Both the position numbers and the translations under genes were made by a program. A DNA stretch of 64,000 bases from Synechococcus sp. GreenBA-s (GTDB taxonomy: Bacteria > Cyanobacteriota > Cyanobacteriia > PCC-6307 > Cyanobiaceae), in the NCBI RefSeq assembly GCF_024345855.1, contig NZ_JAGQBX010000002.1, positions 49,867 through 113,866 of the forward strand, given 5' to 3'. Positions 42,154-52,244 of this stretch are shown in pieces (within the stretch, counting starts at the first letter, position 1; each line of letters starts with the position of its first letter). The notes under the pieces are model-generated. The model searched no databases. It was not told where the DNA came from and worked only from the letters and a program-made list of their open reading frames with translations.

Positions 42154-42555
42154 TCAACCCGGCAGGATCACCCGATCGATCACGTGCACGATGCCGTTGT
42201 CGCAGACGATATCGGCACTCACCACGGTGGCGTTCTTCACCTCGAAGGGATCGGCGCGGCGGATCGCCACCGGTGCGCCTTCCAGGCTCTCCCATTCCGG
42301 CTGGGTCACCAGCACCTCACGCGAGTAGGCGCCGCTCAGCACATGGAATTTCAGGATCCGCCCCAGCTGGGGAGGGTTGTCCACCAGGGTCTGCACGGTG
42401 CCCGGTGGCAGGGCTACAAAGGCGTCGTCCACGGGGGCGAACACCGTGAACGGGCCAGGCCCCTCAAGAGCACCGGTGAGACCGGCCACCTCCACGGCGG
42501 TGAGCAACGTTCCGAAGCAGCCGGCACCCTTCGCAGTCTCGATGATGTTGGCCAT
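42154..42555 (-). CDS. Fasciclin (FAS1) domain protein
   Basis: This 133-residue protein is a single FAS1 domain. FTVFAPVDDAFVALPPGTVQTLVDNP is the H1 box and GIVHVIDRVILP the H2 box. No signal peptide is present at the ATG MANIIETAKG, as for many short cyanobacterial FAS1 proteins. FAS1 domains mediate adhesion, but the role here is unknown. The gene is often found near chpX in alpha-cyanobacteria, to my recollection. Confidence 0.9.
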   Translation of the reverse strand: MANIIETAKGAGCFGTLLTAVEVAGLTGALEGPGPFTVFAPVDDAFVALPPGTVQTLVDNPPQLGRILKFHVLSGAYSREVLVTQPEWESLEGAPVAIRRADPFEVKNATVVSADIVCDNGIVHVIDRVILPG

Positions 42556-42681
42556 GGGATGGGAGGGAATGGGAGAGGAAAGGCTGACGGCGTCACCGGG
42601 TCGTCGGCAGAGGGAGCAGCCTGGTCTGGATCAGGACCAGCCGCGGGCACGAGAGCCAAACCAGAGGCGACGGCCGAGGCG

Positions 42682-43986
42682 TCAGCGGTAATCCTGGTGC
42701 TGGACATCCGGGAGGCGCGCCTCGGGCCGCAGGAAGCGGTCCATCTGGGCCTCGAAGAAGCGGCGGTTAGCGAGCAGGTGCTCGGGGTCGGTGTCGTCCA
42801 GGGGGTAGAGCAGGGCACAGCGCAGGGCCTGGATCACCGCCGAGGTCACGTTGTACATCGAGCGCTGGAAGGTGATGCCCAGCTGGATCAGCTGATCCTC
42901 CTCACCGCGCTTGTGCTGCCGGTAGGTCTCCTGCAGATAGGGGGGCAGGAAGTGCAGCATGTCCTGCATCAGCAGGGTCGGGGGGATGCCGGCCGACCCC
43001 ACCGGGAACACGTCGGCGTAGAGGATGCCGTAGTGAAAATCGGCCTGGTCATCGGGCACCTGACCGGCCTGGGCGTTGTAACTCTTGGTGCCGCGGAAAG
43101 GGGATGTGCGGTAGAACACAGCCTCCACATATGGGAGGGCCGCCTCGTAGAGCCAGGTGAAACCTTCGCTCTTGGGGATGATCTCGAAGCATTCACCGCG
43201 GATGAACACGTGGTGATAGATCGGCCGTCCCGCCACGGCGAAGATGCCGTTCACCAGGAAGTCCATCGCCTGGGGCACCGACGTGAGCTTGCCCTCGTCG
43301 TAGAGGTCGCTCATCTCGAAGAACACTGGGGCCATCACCTCCCAGAACAGGCCGAGGTTGGCGGTATAGGACAGCTGCTTCACCTGCTCCAGAATCATGT
43401 CCGGGAACAGCTTGTACAGGCCGAGCATCAGCGGATTGCCGCGGAAGTAGGCCTTGATGGCGCGGTCGGCGTTGGCCTTGTAGGCATCGCTCGCGAGGTA
43501 GTCGTTGAAGCGACCGCCCATGCCCTGGTGCCAGAGCATGGCCTGCATGCAGGCCTCGGCGAACTCCATGTTCACCCGGTCATGCCAGAGGTGATGCAGG
43601 AGTTTGGGCATGCGGCGGGTTTCGCCCCGCTCCATGAACTCCAGCAGCTCCGGGTGGGCCTTCTCCGTGCCACGCCAGATGCGCAGCTGGGATTGGTCAC
43701 CGGCGTAGCTATTGGGCCGGTCCAGATACTCCTGGGAGATGAAGTATTTGAAGGCCGGCAGCGGATTGAGGAACACCTGCTCGGCGATGTAGAGCAGGTC
43801 ACGCCAATAGAAGTCCATCGGCACGGCGTAGGCCTTGTAGATGCCGATGATCTGCTGGAGATTCTCGGGGGTGTCGGGCAGCATCGAGCCCCCCGCCTCG
43901 AGCCGATGGATCACCTCGGCGTAGCGGTGCGTGGAGGGGGGGATCAGGGGCGTTTTGGTGCCCGCTGCAGCAGTGGAGATGGTCAT
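42682..43986 (-). CDS. chpX: CO2 hydration protein ChpX/CupB of NDH-1MS'
   Basis: This 434-residue protein matches the ChpX/ChpY (CupB/CupA) family: RLEAGGSMLPDTPENLQQIIGIYKAYAVPMDFYWRDLLYIAEQVF and HHLWHDRVNMEFAE are family blocks. It attaches to the NDH-1 complex and converts CO2 to bicarbonate in an energy-driven reaction. The partners NdhF4 and NdhD4 point to the constitutive low-affinity CupB form. Its ATG overlaps the ndhD4 stop by four bases. Confidence 0.92.
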   Translation of the reverse strand: MTISTAAAGTKTPLIPPSTHRYAEVIHRLEAGGSMLPDTPENLQQIIGIYKAYAVPMDFYWRDLLYIAEQVFLNPLPAFKYFISQEYLDRPNSYAGDQSQLRIWRGTEKAHPELLEFMERGETRRMPKLLHHLWHDRVNMEFAEACMQAMLWHQGMGGRFNDYLASDAYKANADRAIKAYFRGNPLMLGLYKLFPDMILEQVKQLSYTANLGLFWEVMAPVFFEMSDLYDEGKLTSVPQAMDFLVNGIFAVAGRPIYHHVFIRGECFEIIPKSEGFTWLYEAALPYVEAVFYRTSPFRGTKSYNAQAGQVPDDQADFHYGILYADVFPVGSAGIPPTLLMQDMLHFLPPYLQETYRQHKRGEEDQLIQLGITFQRSMYNVTSAVIQALRCALLYPLDDTDPEHLLANRRFFEAQMDRFLRPEARLPDVQHQDYR

Positions 43987-45503
43987 GCGGGCAGGGTCGA
44001 CGACGGAGAACGGGGGGCCAGGGCCAGGGTTTGCACCACCGGATCGCTGTGCCGCAGGGCGATGGCGGCCGTGCTGGCCTCGCTCCAGGCGGTGAGGCCG
44101 ACAGGCCAGATGCCGGCGAGCACCACCAGCGTGGTGAGCACCACGGCCGGCAGCCGTTCCGTCAGCCGGGTGCTCTGCCAGTCGGCGCGGTTGTTATCGA
44201 GCCGGCCGAAGCCCACCCGGTTGAACAGCCGCACCGCGTAGACCGCGGTGAAGCCCGAGGCCACCAGGCAGATCAGGGTGGCCCGGGGGAACACGGTCCA
44301 GCTGCCCTCGAACACCAGCAGTTCGGCCGGGAAGCCCGCCAGGCCGGGGATGCCGGCGGCGGCCATCAGGGCGAGCAGCATCAGACCCATGGTGAAGGGC
44401 AAGCCCCGGATCGGGTTCATCAGGCCAGAGAGCTCGGCGATCACGGTGGTGCCGGTCTTGCGCTGGATCAGCCCCACGCAGTCAAAGAGCAGGGACACGA
44501 TCAGGCCATGGGCCAGCACCTGGGCCATGGCTCCCTGCAGGCTCATCGGCGTGGCGGCCGCCAGGGCCAGCACCAGCAGGCCCATGTGGCCGAGGGAGCT
44601 GTAGGCCATCAGGCGGCGGATGTCGGTGGCGGCAACGGCATTGAGGGCGCCGTACACCGCGCTCACGGCACCGGCGGCCGCGATCCAGGGCGAAAAGGCA
44701 CTCCAGGCATCGGGCAGCATGCCCACACCAAAGCGCAGCAGGCCGTAGGCCCCCAGCTTCGACACCACACCCCCCAGCAGCATCACCACCGGCGGCGGTG
44801 CTTCGGCATAGCTGATCGGCTGCCAGCCATGCAGGGGCACCACCGGCAGCTTGATGCCGAAACCGAGCACCAGCAGGGCCAGCACCCAGCGCTGGGCCGA
44901 GGCCGGCAGGGGCATGGCGGCCAGGGCCTCGAAGCTGAAGCTCACGGCGGTGTCGGCGCCGGCGACGCCCTGGCCGAACAAGCCGAAGGCGAGCACGCCG
45001 CCCAGCAGGCTGAGGCCCGACACCGCCCCGTAGAGCAGGAAGCGCACGGCGGCACCGGCGCGGCGCTCGCCGCCCCAGATCGCCACCAGCAGGGTTGTGG
45101 GGATCAGCACCAGCTCGAAGGCGAGCACGAACAGCAGAGCGTTGCGGGCCAGGAAAGCCCCCATCACCCCCAGGTTGGTGGCCAACATCAGGGCGAAATA
45201 GAGGCGAGGGCGGGCCTGGTCTGCGGGGGAGGCCAGCACCGCCATGGCGGTGATCAGGCCCGTGAGCAGCACCAGCGGCAGCGACAGCCCATCGAGGCCC
45301 AGATCCAGGCCCAAACCCAGCCGGGGCAGCCATTCGAGGGTCAGGGGAGCGGGCGGCTGGCGCCAGGCCACCAGGCCCACCACCAGCTGGGCCAAGGCGG
45401 CGCCGGCGGCCAGCCCGCGCACCAGCCCGGGGCGGCCAGGCGGCAGCAGGGGCAGCAGCAGGCCCACCAGCAGAGGAAGCAGGAGCAACAGCAGCAGGGT
45501 CAT
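43983..45503 (-). CDS. ndhD4: NAD(P)H-quinone oxidoreductase subunit D4
   Basis: This 506-residue antiporter-like Mrp/NuoM-type subunit has about 14 helices. GIKLPVVPLHGWQPISYAEAPPPVVMLLGGV is the conserved NuoM/NdhD segment with the lysine of the proton channel. It belongs to the NDH-1MS' CO2-uptake complex. The ATG at 45503 is preferred to an upstream start at 45554. The stop overlaps chpX and the gene begins 10 bases after the ndhF4 stop. Confidence 0.93.
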   Translation of the reverse strand: MTLLLLLLLPLLVGLLLPLLPPGRPGLVRGLAAGAALAQLVVGLVAWRQPPAPLTLEWLPRLGLGLDLGLDGLSLPLVLLTGLITAMAVLASPADQARPRLYFALMLATNLGVMGAFLARNALLFVLAFELVLIPTTLLVAIWGGERRAGAAVRFLLYGAVSGLSLLGGVLAFGLFGQGVAGADTAVSFSFEALAAMPLPASAQRWVLALLVLGFGIKLPVVPLHGWQPISYAEAPPPVVMLLGGVVSKLGAYGLLRFGVGMLPDAWSAFSPWIAAAGAVSAVYGALNAVAATDIRRLMAYSSLGHMGLLVLALAAATPMSLQGAMAQVLAHGLIVSLLFDCVGLIQRKTGTTVIAELSGLMNPIRGLPFTMGLMLLALMAAAGIPGLAGFPAELLVFEGSWTVFPRATLICLVASGFTAVYAVRLFNRVGFGRLDNNRADWQSTRLTERLPAVVLTTLVVLAGIWPVGLTAWSEASTAAIALRHSDPVVQTLALAPRSPSSTLPA

Positions 45504-45513
45504 GGCGGCGGCC

Positions 45514-47421
45514 TCAGGGCAGAGCGGTGGACATGGGTGGCAGATCAGCGGCAATCAGCCAGGCCGCCATCAGCAAGACACCGAGCACCAGGGTGAGGGC
45601 ATAGGCCTGGGAGCGACCGGAGGTCGTGAGGCTGAGGCGCCGGGCCCCCTCCAGGGCCACGGCACCGGTGCCGCCGCTGAAGCCATCCACCAGGCGACTG
45701 TCACTCCAGGCACCGAAGCGGGCCAGGGCCAGCACTAGGGCCACCACGGTGCGGTGGTAGAAGCGCTCGGTCTGCATGTCGTGGGCGAGCCAATCCTGCA
45801 GGCCTCCGAGGAAGGCCGGCAGCTGGGCCAGGCCGTGGGGGCGCAGGTAAAAGGCGGCCGAGAGGCTTCCACCCACCAGGGTGGAGGCGATCAGGGGCCA
45901 GGCCAGAGGCCCCCAGCCTGCGAGGGGGGTGAGGGAATAGACCCCATTGGCCACCAGGAGCATGGGGAGATGCAGCACCATGCCCACCAGCACCATGGTG
46001 GGCAGCACCATCAACCAGAGCACCTCCGGAGAACGGGTGGTGAACGGGGTGGGTCGACCTCCCCAGATCTGGCCGAACACCCGGATCAGGCCGGCGCTGA
46101 TCAGGGCGTTGGTGACCAGCACCACGCCCCCCAGCAGCACGGGATGGCCACTCGCCGCCGTGAGGGCAAGCAATTCGCGCAGGGCGGCGAAGCTGGCGAA
46201 CGGCGGCAACCCCATCAGGCCGGCCGCGCCGGCGAGGAAGGCGATGCCGATGAGAGGCCGCTTGCTCCAGAGCCCCCCCAACTGGGTGAGGTCCTGGGTC
46301 ACATTGCTGATCACGATCGTGCCGATCGCCATCAGCAGCAGGGCCATCGGCAGCGGATACACCAGCAGCAGGTGGTCGGCCACGGCGGTGCCGCCCAGGC
46401 CCACGGCCACGAAGAGCAGCCCCAGCCAGCTGCTCACCAGAAAGGAGAGGGCCCGCTTCACATCCACCTGGGCCAGGGCAATCAGCGAGGCCACCACGGC
46501 GGTGGAGCCGCCCACCACCACAAGCACCGCCTGAACGAAGGGACTGAGCTCCAGCAGGGGCTCCAACCGCAGCAGCACCCAGGCGCCTCCCACCACCACC
46601 ACCGAATTGCGCAGCACGGTGGAAGGCAGGGGGCTCTCCATCGCCTCATCGAGCCAGAGGTGCAGGGGGATCTGGGCGCACTTGCCCATGGGGCCAGCGA
46701 TCAGAGCCAGCAGGATCAGCTGGAAGCCCATGGGCAAGGGGGTGCCGTTGTTGGTGAGATCGGCGGCCCAGCCCTGCAGGGCATGGAAATTCCAGGTGCC
46801 GGTCATCGGCAACAGGGCGATCACCCCAGCCAGCAGGATCAGGTCGCCAATCCGCTTGGTGAGGAAGGCATCGCGGGCCCCCTTCACCACCAGCGGCTGG
46901 TTGTACCAGGTGCCCACGATCAGGTAGGTGCCCAGGGTGAGCAGCTCGAGGATCACGTAGCTGAAGAACACCGAATCGGTGAGCACCAGGGCGCAGAGGC
47001 CCGCCTCGAAGAAGCTGAGCGAGCCGAAGAAGCGGGGCCAGCCCCAGTCCATTTCCAGGTAGCCGATGGCATAGATCTGCACCAGCAGGTGCAAGCCCGT
47101 GATCACCGCCATGGCGATCAGGGCCGGCTCGGTCACGAGACCGTCAAAACCCACCCGCAGGCCGGCGGTGTCGAGCCAGGTCCAGCCGAAGCTGATCGGC
47201 CGGTAGAGGGCCTCGGCTCCGGCCCGGGCGTTGGTGTGCAGGGCGGTGAGCGCCACCAGACTGTGGCCAAAGGCCACGGTCACCATCAGCAGATTCAGGT
47301 AGCCGCAGGGCCGCGGACCGGTGCGGGAGATCAGGCCTGGCGACCAGAGCAGGCTCGCCAGGGCCCCCAGCAGGGGATAGAGCGGAACCAGCCAGGCCGT
47401 TTCCAGCAGGGCGATAGGCAT
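45514..47421 (-). CDS. ndhF4: NAD(P)H-quinone oxidoreductase subunit F4
   Basis: This 635-residue NuoL/NdhF-type membrane subunit has about 16 helices. KCAQIPLHLWLDEAMESPLPSTVLRNSVVVVGG is the conserved channel helix region, close to SALLHAATMV of standard NuoL but altered as in F4-type subunits. It heads the ndhF4-ndhD4-chpX operon. The ATG at 47421 gives a hydrophobic N-terminus; a TTG at 47436 is the alternative. Confidence 0.93.
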   Translation of the reverse strand: MPIALLETAWLVPLYPLLGALASLLWSPGLISRTGPRPCGYLNLLMVTVAFGHSLVALTALHTNARAGAEALYRPISFGWTWLDTAGLRVGFDGLVTEPALIAMAVITGLHLLVQIYAIGYLEMDWGWPRFFGSLSFFEAGLCALVLTDSVFFSYVILELLTLGTYLIVGTWYNQPLVVKGARDAFLTKRIGDLILLAGVIALLPMTGTWNFHALQGWAADLTNNGTPLPMGFQLILLALIAGPMGKCAQIPLHLWLDEAMESPLPSTVLRNSVVVVGGAWVLLRLEPLLELSPFVQAVLVVVGGSTAVVASLIALAQVDVKRALSFLVSSWLGLLFVAVGLGGTAVADHLLLVYPLPMALLLMAIGTIVISNVTQDLTQLGGLWSKRPLIGIAFLAGAAGLMGLPPFASFAALRELLALTAASGHPVLLGGVVLVTNALISAGLIRVFGQIWGGRPTPFTTRSPEVLWLMVLPTMVLVGMVLHLPMLLVANGVYSLTPLAGWGPLAWPLIASTLVGGSLSAAFYLRPHGLAQLPAFLGGLQDWLAHDMQTERFYHRTVVALVLALARFGAWSDSRLVDGFSGGTGAVALEGARRLSLTTSGRSQAYALTLVLGVLLMAAWLIAADLPPMSTALP

Positions 47422-47543
47422 TGGCGGCGTCAGCAACGGAGGGCCGTGGGGGCGAACGGTAGAAACCGCAGCTGGCCTGTTGGGTGTCGCGGGCGAAAGG
47501 TGTTGCCTATTGGGGGGCTAAGGCGGCGTTATGGACTTCGGGC

Positions 47544-48059
47544 TCAGAAGCGCCGCCGGCCGTCGTTGAAGCCGCCGCTGCGCTCGTCGCCCACCTGGCT
47601 CAGCTTCCAGACGTTGCGGCTGAGGCGCCGGGCCTTGAGGCCGCCCCGCTCCACCCGCTCTGAACCGGGGCGGGCGCCCAGCAGGAAGGTCACCTCGGCG
47701 GTGCTCAGGGGGGCACCGGTCCTGAGGGCCAGATCGATCAGCTCCAGGCGGTGGCGCAGCTGGGCCACATCGCAGCTGCCGCCATCCTCCACCTCGCTCC
47801 AGCTCCAGGGCGCTTCGCCATTGGCGGCGAGCTTCTGCATCAGACCCAGGCCAACCAGCGCCAGGGCCTGCTCGGCCTTCACGCCGGGGCCCACGGCCTC
47901 GGCGATCCAGGCCCCAAGGCCCTGGGGATCGGCGCTGCCCGGCAGGGGCTGGGCGGCGGAGGAACCGTTGGAGGCAGCGCGCTTGGGGGCCACGGAGCTT
48001 CGGACTGGGGGGTGGCCGGACGGTACCCCCTGGGAACGGGCGTGCAAGGGGGCAAGCAC
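47544..48059 (-). CDS. Hypothetical protein between ndhF4 and csoS1D
   Basis: This 171-residue protein has a GTG start. A low-complexity N-terminal third (about 1-45) is followed by a helical domain with [26 protein letters not shown] and a C-terminal basic segment [21 protein letters not shown]. The layout [23 protein letters not shown] looks like a degenerate helix-turn-helix. No family was recognised. It lies upstream of ndhF4 on the same strand (122-base gap) and diverges from csoS1D. Confidence 0.6.
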   Translation of the reverse strand: MLAPLHARSQGVPSGHPPVRSSVAPKRAASNGSSAAQPLPGSADPQGLGAWIAEAVGPGVKAEQALALVGLGLMQKLAANGEAPWSWSEVEDGGSCDVAQLRHRLELIDLALRTGAPLSTAEVTFLLGARPGSERVERGGLKARRLSRNVWKLSQVGDERSGGFNDGRRRF

Positions 48060-48275
48060 AGCCGTGGCCAGGGTCTTCTGTCCTTTATCGCTCCAAGCGC
48101 GAGGGCCGCGACCGCATCAGCTGCGCCTGAGCCAGGCGGCAGGGGCGGCCACCGGCGGGCGGTAAGATCCCCCCAACAGTTCGGCACTGGAGCCGGGGTC
48201 AGGCTCTCGACCCAGCACCGGCCGCCGTCCACGCCCGACCAGGGGCGACGCAGTCCCCGGAGCGACGACTTCCCC

Positions 48276-49091
48276 TTGCCGAACCGCATCCCCAGGGCCA
48301 GAGCGCGGTCGGTGCAGATCACCGGAACCGATCTCGGCCTGGGTGGTGGCGGCATCGGCAGCAGCGGCCTTGGCGGCGGTGCGGGTCCTTCGCCATCGGC
48401 CGCCAGCTGCGTCATCACCACCGATTCCGAGGGGGCACGGCTGGCGCGCCAGTCGAGCCAGGTGCAGTCGATCGAGCTGCGCACCTACGTGTTCCTCGAT
48501 TCGCTCCAGCCCCAGCTCGCCGCCTACATGGGCACGGTGAGCCAGGGCTTCCTGCCGATCCCGGGGGATGCCTGCCTCTGGCTGGAGGTGTCGCCCGGCA
48601 TGGCGGTGCACCGCGTCACCGACATCGCCCTGAAGGCAAGCACGGTGCGCCTGGGCCAGATGATTGTGGAGCGGGCCTTCGGCTCGCTGGCCCTCTACCA
48701 CCGCGACCAGAGCAACGTGCTCCACTCGGGCGAGGTGGTGCTCGAGGCCATCGGCAGCACGGTGGAGCAGCGCAGTCGCTGCGAGGTGAGCTGGACCGAG
48801 ATCATCCGCGCCATTACCCCCGACCACGCGGTGCTGATCAACCGCCAGAACCGGCGCGGCTCGATGATCCAGGCCGGCATGAGCATGTTCATCCTCGAAA
48901 CCGAGCCCGCCGGCTACGTGCTTATCGCCGCCAATGAGGCCGAGAAGTCCTCCAACATCACGATCGTGGACGTGAAGGGGGTGGGGGCCTTCGGCCGGCT
49001 CACCCTGGCGGGCCGCGAGGGCGACGTGGAGGAGGCCGCCGCCGCCGCCATGCGCGCCGTGGACGGCATCAATCGCCGCGCCCGCGACTGA
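48276..49091 (+). CDS. csoS1D: Carboxysome shell trimer protein CsoS1D (tandem BMC)
   Basis: The protein carries two BMC domains, as expected for the CsoS1D pseudohexamer with a gated large pore. Blocks [66 protein letters not shown] and [27 protein letters not shown] match CsoS1D closely. The start is ambiguous: the TTG at 48276 is used, and a GTG at 48312 also fits; the first 50 residues are low-complexity Gly/Ser. It lies outside the main cso operon, as in other alpha-cyanobacteria. It overlaps the convergent EAL gene by 23 bases. Confidence 0.93.
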   Translation: MPNRIPRARARSVQITGTDLGLGGGGIGSSGLGGGAGPSPSAASCVITTDSEGARLARQSSQVQSIELRTYVFLDSLQPQLAAYMGTVSQGFLPIPGDACLWLEVSPGMAVHRVTDIALKASTVRLGQMIVERAFGSLALYHRDQSNVLHSGEVVLEAIGSTVEQRSRCEVSWTEIIRAITPDHAVLINRQNRRGSMIQAGMSMFILETEPAGYVLIAANEAEKSSNITIVDVKGVGAFGRLTLAGREGDVEEAAAAAMRAVDGINRRARD

Positions 49092-51036
49092 AACGCCGCA
49101 GCAGATCCGCGGCCCAGGAACGCCCCGGCAGGCGGCGGCGCAGGGCCCGTAGACGGCTGGGGTCCGCGGGAAGTGCCGGGGGACGGAACTCCTGCTGCTG
49201 CAGCTGTTCAATCGCCTCCGCAACCGGGACCGGCGGGGAGAACAGGTAGCCCTGGGCCTTGGCCACGCCGTTCTGCAGCAGCCAGTCGCGCTGGGCGCCA
49301 CAGTCGACGCCCTCGGCGATCGTCGCCATCCCCAGATCCTGCAGCATCGTGAGCATGGTGCGCAGCAGGGTGCGGGGTGAATCCTGCTGTCCACTGAGAC
49401 GGGTCACGAAGGTCTGATCCACCTTGACAACCTGAATCGGCAGGGAGATCAGCCGGGCCAACGAGGAATAGCCGGTGCCGAAGTCGTCGAGGGCGATCCT
49501 CACGCCGCGTTGCACCAGGGCCTCAAGGAACACATCAAAGGCCGCATCCTTGTATTGAAAGATGTCCTCCAGAAGCTCTACCTGCAGGGTCCAGCCCGGT
49601 GGAATCTGCGTCTCGTCAATGAGGTTGAGCAGCCGTTCGCGCAGCTGGGGATCCTCCAGCAGCGTGCCGGAGAGATTGGCGCTCATCGTCATCTCCCGGC
49701 GCGGAATCGGCTGGGCCAGCAACGGCAGCGCCGCCAGGGCCTTCTCCAGAATCAGCAGGTCGAGTTCGCCGGTCAGGCCCGTCTCGAGGCCCAGCGGCAG
49801 GAAGTGGCTCGGCTGCAGCACCTCACTGTTGTGGGGCCAGCGCGCCAGGGCCTCAAAGCCCACGGTCTCGCTGCTGGCGAGGTCCACGACCGGCTGCAGG
49901 TAGGGCACCAGCACCTTGCCGGCCACCGCATCGCGGAAATCCGATTCCAGCCGATAGATCTGCTGGGCCGCCACGCGGGCGTCCGCATCGATCAGGCAGC
50001 AGGCGCTGGCCGTGCGACGGCTCGCCATCCGCAGCGCCATGCTGGTATCCGCCAGGATCGACTCGGCGTTCTGATCGTTCTGGCGGCAGAGGGAGAGGCC
50101 GATGGCCACGCCCATCGACAGGGCCTGGGAGCCGTTGCGGTAGGGCTGGCCACAGAAGGCGATCAGCCGTTCCGCCAGGCGCTCCACGGCGGGCTGATCC
50201 TGCTGAAAGGGCAGCAGCACGACGAGTTCGGCATCGGCAAAACGGGCGATGGTGGCCGCCCTGGGGAGGGCCGCGAACATCCTCCGCGCCGCTTCATTGA
50301 TGAATTCTTCGGCCACCCTGCCACCCAGGGTGGCATTGATCCGCTCGTAATCGCGGAAGCGGCAGCGCATCACGGCGAAGGGAGAGCCGACATCCATCCT
50401 GAACAGCAGATCCAGCATCTGCACCATCTGATCGCGACTGATCAGACGCTCCAGGGAGGTCAGGCGCTGGGAGGAGGCCTCACCCAGGTGCTCCGGTTCC
50501 TGGCCCTGCCGGCGGCCGGGAGGACGGGCGGCGGCGGGCAGTGCCTCCAACTGGCGCACGGTGAGCAGGGCCAGCCGCGTGAGGCTGTCGATCTGCTGCT
50601 GATCGAGCTGGTGCGGCGCGCGGCTGATCACACACAGACTCCCCACGGCGAAGCCCCTGGCGGTGATCAGCGGAAAGCCCGCATAGAAGCGGATGTGGGG
50701 ATCCCCGCTCACCAGGGGATTGCCGGTGAAGCGGGGATCCTCCAGGCAGTCGTCCACGATGAGCGGATCGCGCTGCAGGATCGTGTGGCCGCAGAAGGAG
50801 ATGCGGCGCGGCGTCTCCTGCTGGGCCAGGGGCGCACCCACGCAGCTCTTGAACCACTGGCGGTTGGCATCCACCAGGCTGACGATGCCGATCTCCGTGC
50901 CGGCGATGCGCCGCGCCAACTCGCTGATGTCATCGAAGCGGGCTTCCGCGCCCGTATCGAGGACGCCCAGGCTGTAGAGCTCCAGCAACCTGGCGTGCTC
51001 ATCGGCCGGAATCGCGGGTTCCTGCATGGCCGTCAT
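49069..51036 (-). CDS. GAF / degenerate GGDEF / EAL protein (c-di-GMP phosphodiesterase candidate)
   Basis: This 655-residue protein has an N-terminal GAF domain (about 20-165; [21 protein letters not shown]). A GGDEF-like domain follows in which the active motif is FADAEL, so it should not make c-di-GMP. The EAL domain (about 370-625) has [25 protein letters not shown] and a QGYLFSPP end; the usual KID is VKVD and AEGVE reads AEGVD. Phosphodiesterase activity is likely but not certain. Its ATG overlaps the diguanylate cyclase stop (ATGA). It is the third gene of the signalling operon. Confidence 0.85.
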   Translation of the reverse strand: MTAMQEPAIPADEHARLLELYSLGVLDTGAEARFDDISELARRIAGTEIGIVSLVDANRQWFKSCVGAPLAQQETPRRISFCGHTILQRDPLIVDDCLEDPRFTGNPLVSGDPHIRFYAGFPLITARGFAVGSLCVISRAPHQLDQQQIDSLTRLALLTVRQLEALPAAARPPGRRQGQEPEHLGEASSQRLTSLERLISRDQMVQMLDLLFRMDVGSPFAVMRCRFRDYERINATLGGRVAEEFINEAARRMFAALPRAATIARFADAELVVLLPFQQDQPAVERLAERLIAFCGQPYRNGSQALSMGVAIGLSLCRQNDQNAESILADTSMALRMASRRTASACCLIDADARVAAQQIYRLESDFRDAVAGKVLVPYLQPVVDLASSETVGFEALARWPHNSEVLQPSHFLPLGLETGLTGELDLLILEKALAALPLLAQPIPRREMTMSANLSGTLLEDPQLRERLLNLIDETQIPPGWTLQVELLEDIFQYKDAAFDVFLEALVQRGVRIALDDFGTGYSSLARLISLPIQVVKVDQTFVTRLSGQQDSPRTLLRTMLTMLQDLGMATIAEGVDCGAQRDWLLQNGVAKAQGYLFSPPVPVAEAIEQLQQQEFRPPALPADPSRLRALRRRLPGRSWAADLLRRFSRGRGD

Positions 51037-52244
51037 GGCGACAGCCTCAGGCGCGTGATCGACTCACCGCCGAACCATGCAACCCGGTTGCGGCCCTCCT
51101 GCTTGGCCTGGTAAAGGGCACGGTCCGCCACGGCATAGAGATAGTCGATGTTGTAGCCGCAATCGGTGGTGGCCACGACGCCGATGCTGGCGGTGATCGT
51201 CAGGCGGTGACCGCCGTAGCGCACGGGATTGGTCTCCAGCTGAATCCGCAGCCGCTCCATCGCCTTGCGACCGGCCTCCTTCGGGGCGGAGATCAGCAGG
51301 GCGAACTCCTCGCCGCCGAAGCGACACACCAGATCCTCCGGGCGGGTCACCGACTTGAGCACGGCGGAAACGGCCACCAGGGCCGCATCGCCACAGCCGT
51401 GGCCGTAGGTGTCGTTGATGCGCTTGAAGTGGTCGATATCAAGGATGGCGAACACATACGAGCCATCGCTCTCCTCGGCAGCGGCCAACAGGGTGATGGC
51501 CTGCTCCATGAAGTAGGTGCGGTTGCTCAATCGGGTCAGGCCATCCGTCTGGGCCTCCTCGGCCATCCGAGGCAGCAGCCGCATGGCGATGGCCAGCCAG
51601 CAGAATCCCGCCAGCAGGCTGGCGAGCACCATCGACACCAGCAGCCAGACCAGCACGTCCCCCAGCAGATTGACCCAGATCAGGCCGGCATCGAAATTCA
51701 CCACCACCAGGAAGCGTTGGCGGGGAAGGCCCAGATCCTGCGACGCCATCTCCACGGGCCTGACGACCGTGAGGCCACCGGTGGCGAGCCTGATGTTGCT
51801 GGATCGCAACAGGACGCAGTCGAGACGATTCAGCCGAAAGCAGTCGACAACAGCACGGAATTCGGGATCGCTGGTTTCGGAAAAGGAGAACACCGGATCG
51901 CGGATGGGCAGCATGCGCCAGGCAGGCCTGGAGCTGTACGCAACGCGCCCCTCCCCATCCACCACCAGCAGCAGATTCAGGCCATCGGCACCCCTGCGCC
52001 CGGAGGTCTTGCCATAGGCCTCCACCAGGCTCTGGCGCAGCCCGGACGGCATCGCCACCGCCATGGAGCTGGCCACAACCTCGCTGGCCTGCTCTCCGGC
52101 GCGGACCACCTCGCGATGACGCTCGAACACGTCGATCAGCGAGAGCAGCAGGACGAGCAGCAGCGTGGCCCCCAGCCAGTAGCCGAACAGCAGGCGCCGC
52201 AGCAGGCTGGAGGATCGGCGGTGCAGGGATCGCGTCTCGTTCAT
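51033..52244 (-). CDS. Membrane diguanylate cyclase
   Basis: This 403-residue protein has two membrane helices (about 18-40 and 190-220) flanking a periplasmic sensor region, then a GGDEF domain. The catalytic motif is GGEEF (310-314), with RPED five residues upstream as the product-inhibition site, and LDIDHFKRINDTYGH precedes them. It should synthesise c-di-GMP. Its ATG overlaps the upstream LOV/heme gene stop, and its own stop overlaps the EAL gene. Confidence 0.9.
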   Translation of the reverse strand: MNETRSLHRRSSSLLRRLLFGYWLGATLLLVLLLSLIDVFERHREVVRAGEQASEVVASSMAVAMPSGLRQSLVEAYGKTSGRRGADGLNLLLVVDGEGRVAYSSRPAWRMLPIRDPVFSFSETSDPEFRAVVDCFRLNRLDCVLLRSSNIRLATGGLTVVRPVEMASQDLGLPRQRFLVVVNFDAGLIWVNLLGDVLVWLLVSMVLASLLAGFCWLAIAMRLLPRMAEEAQTDGLTRLSNRTYFMEQAITLLAAAEESDGSYVFAILDIDHFKRINDTYGHGCGDAALVAVSAVLKSVTRPEDLVCRFGGEEFALLISAPKEAGRKAMERLRIQLETNPVRYGGHRLTITASIGVVATTDCGYNIDYLYAVADRALYQAKQEGRNRVAWFGGESITRLRLSP

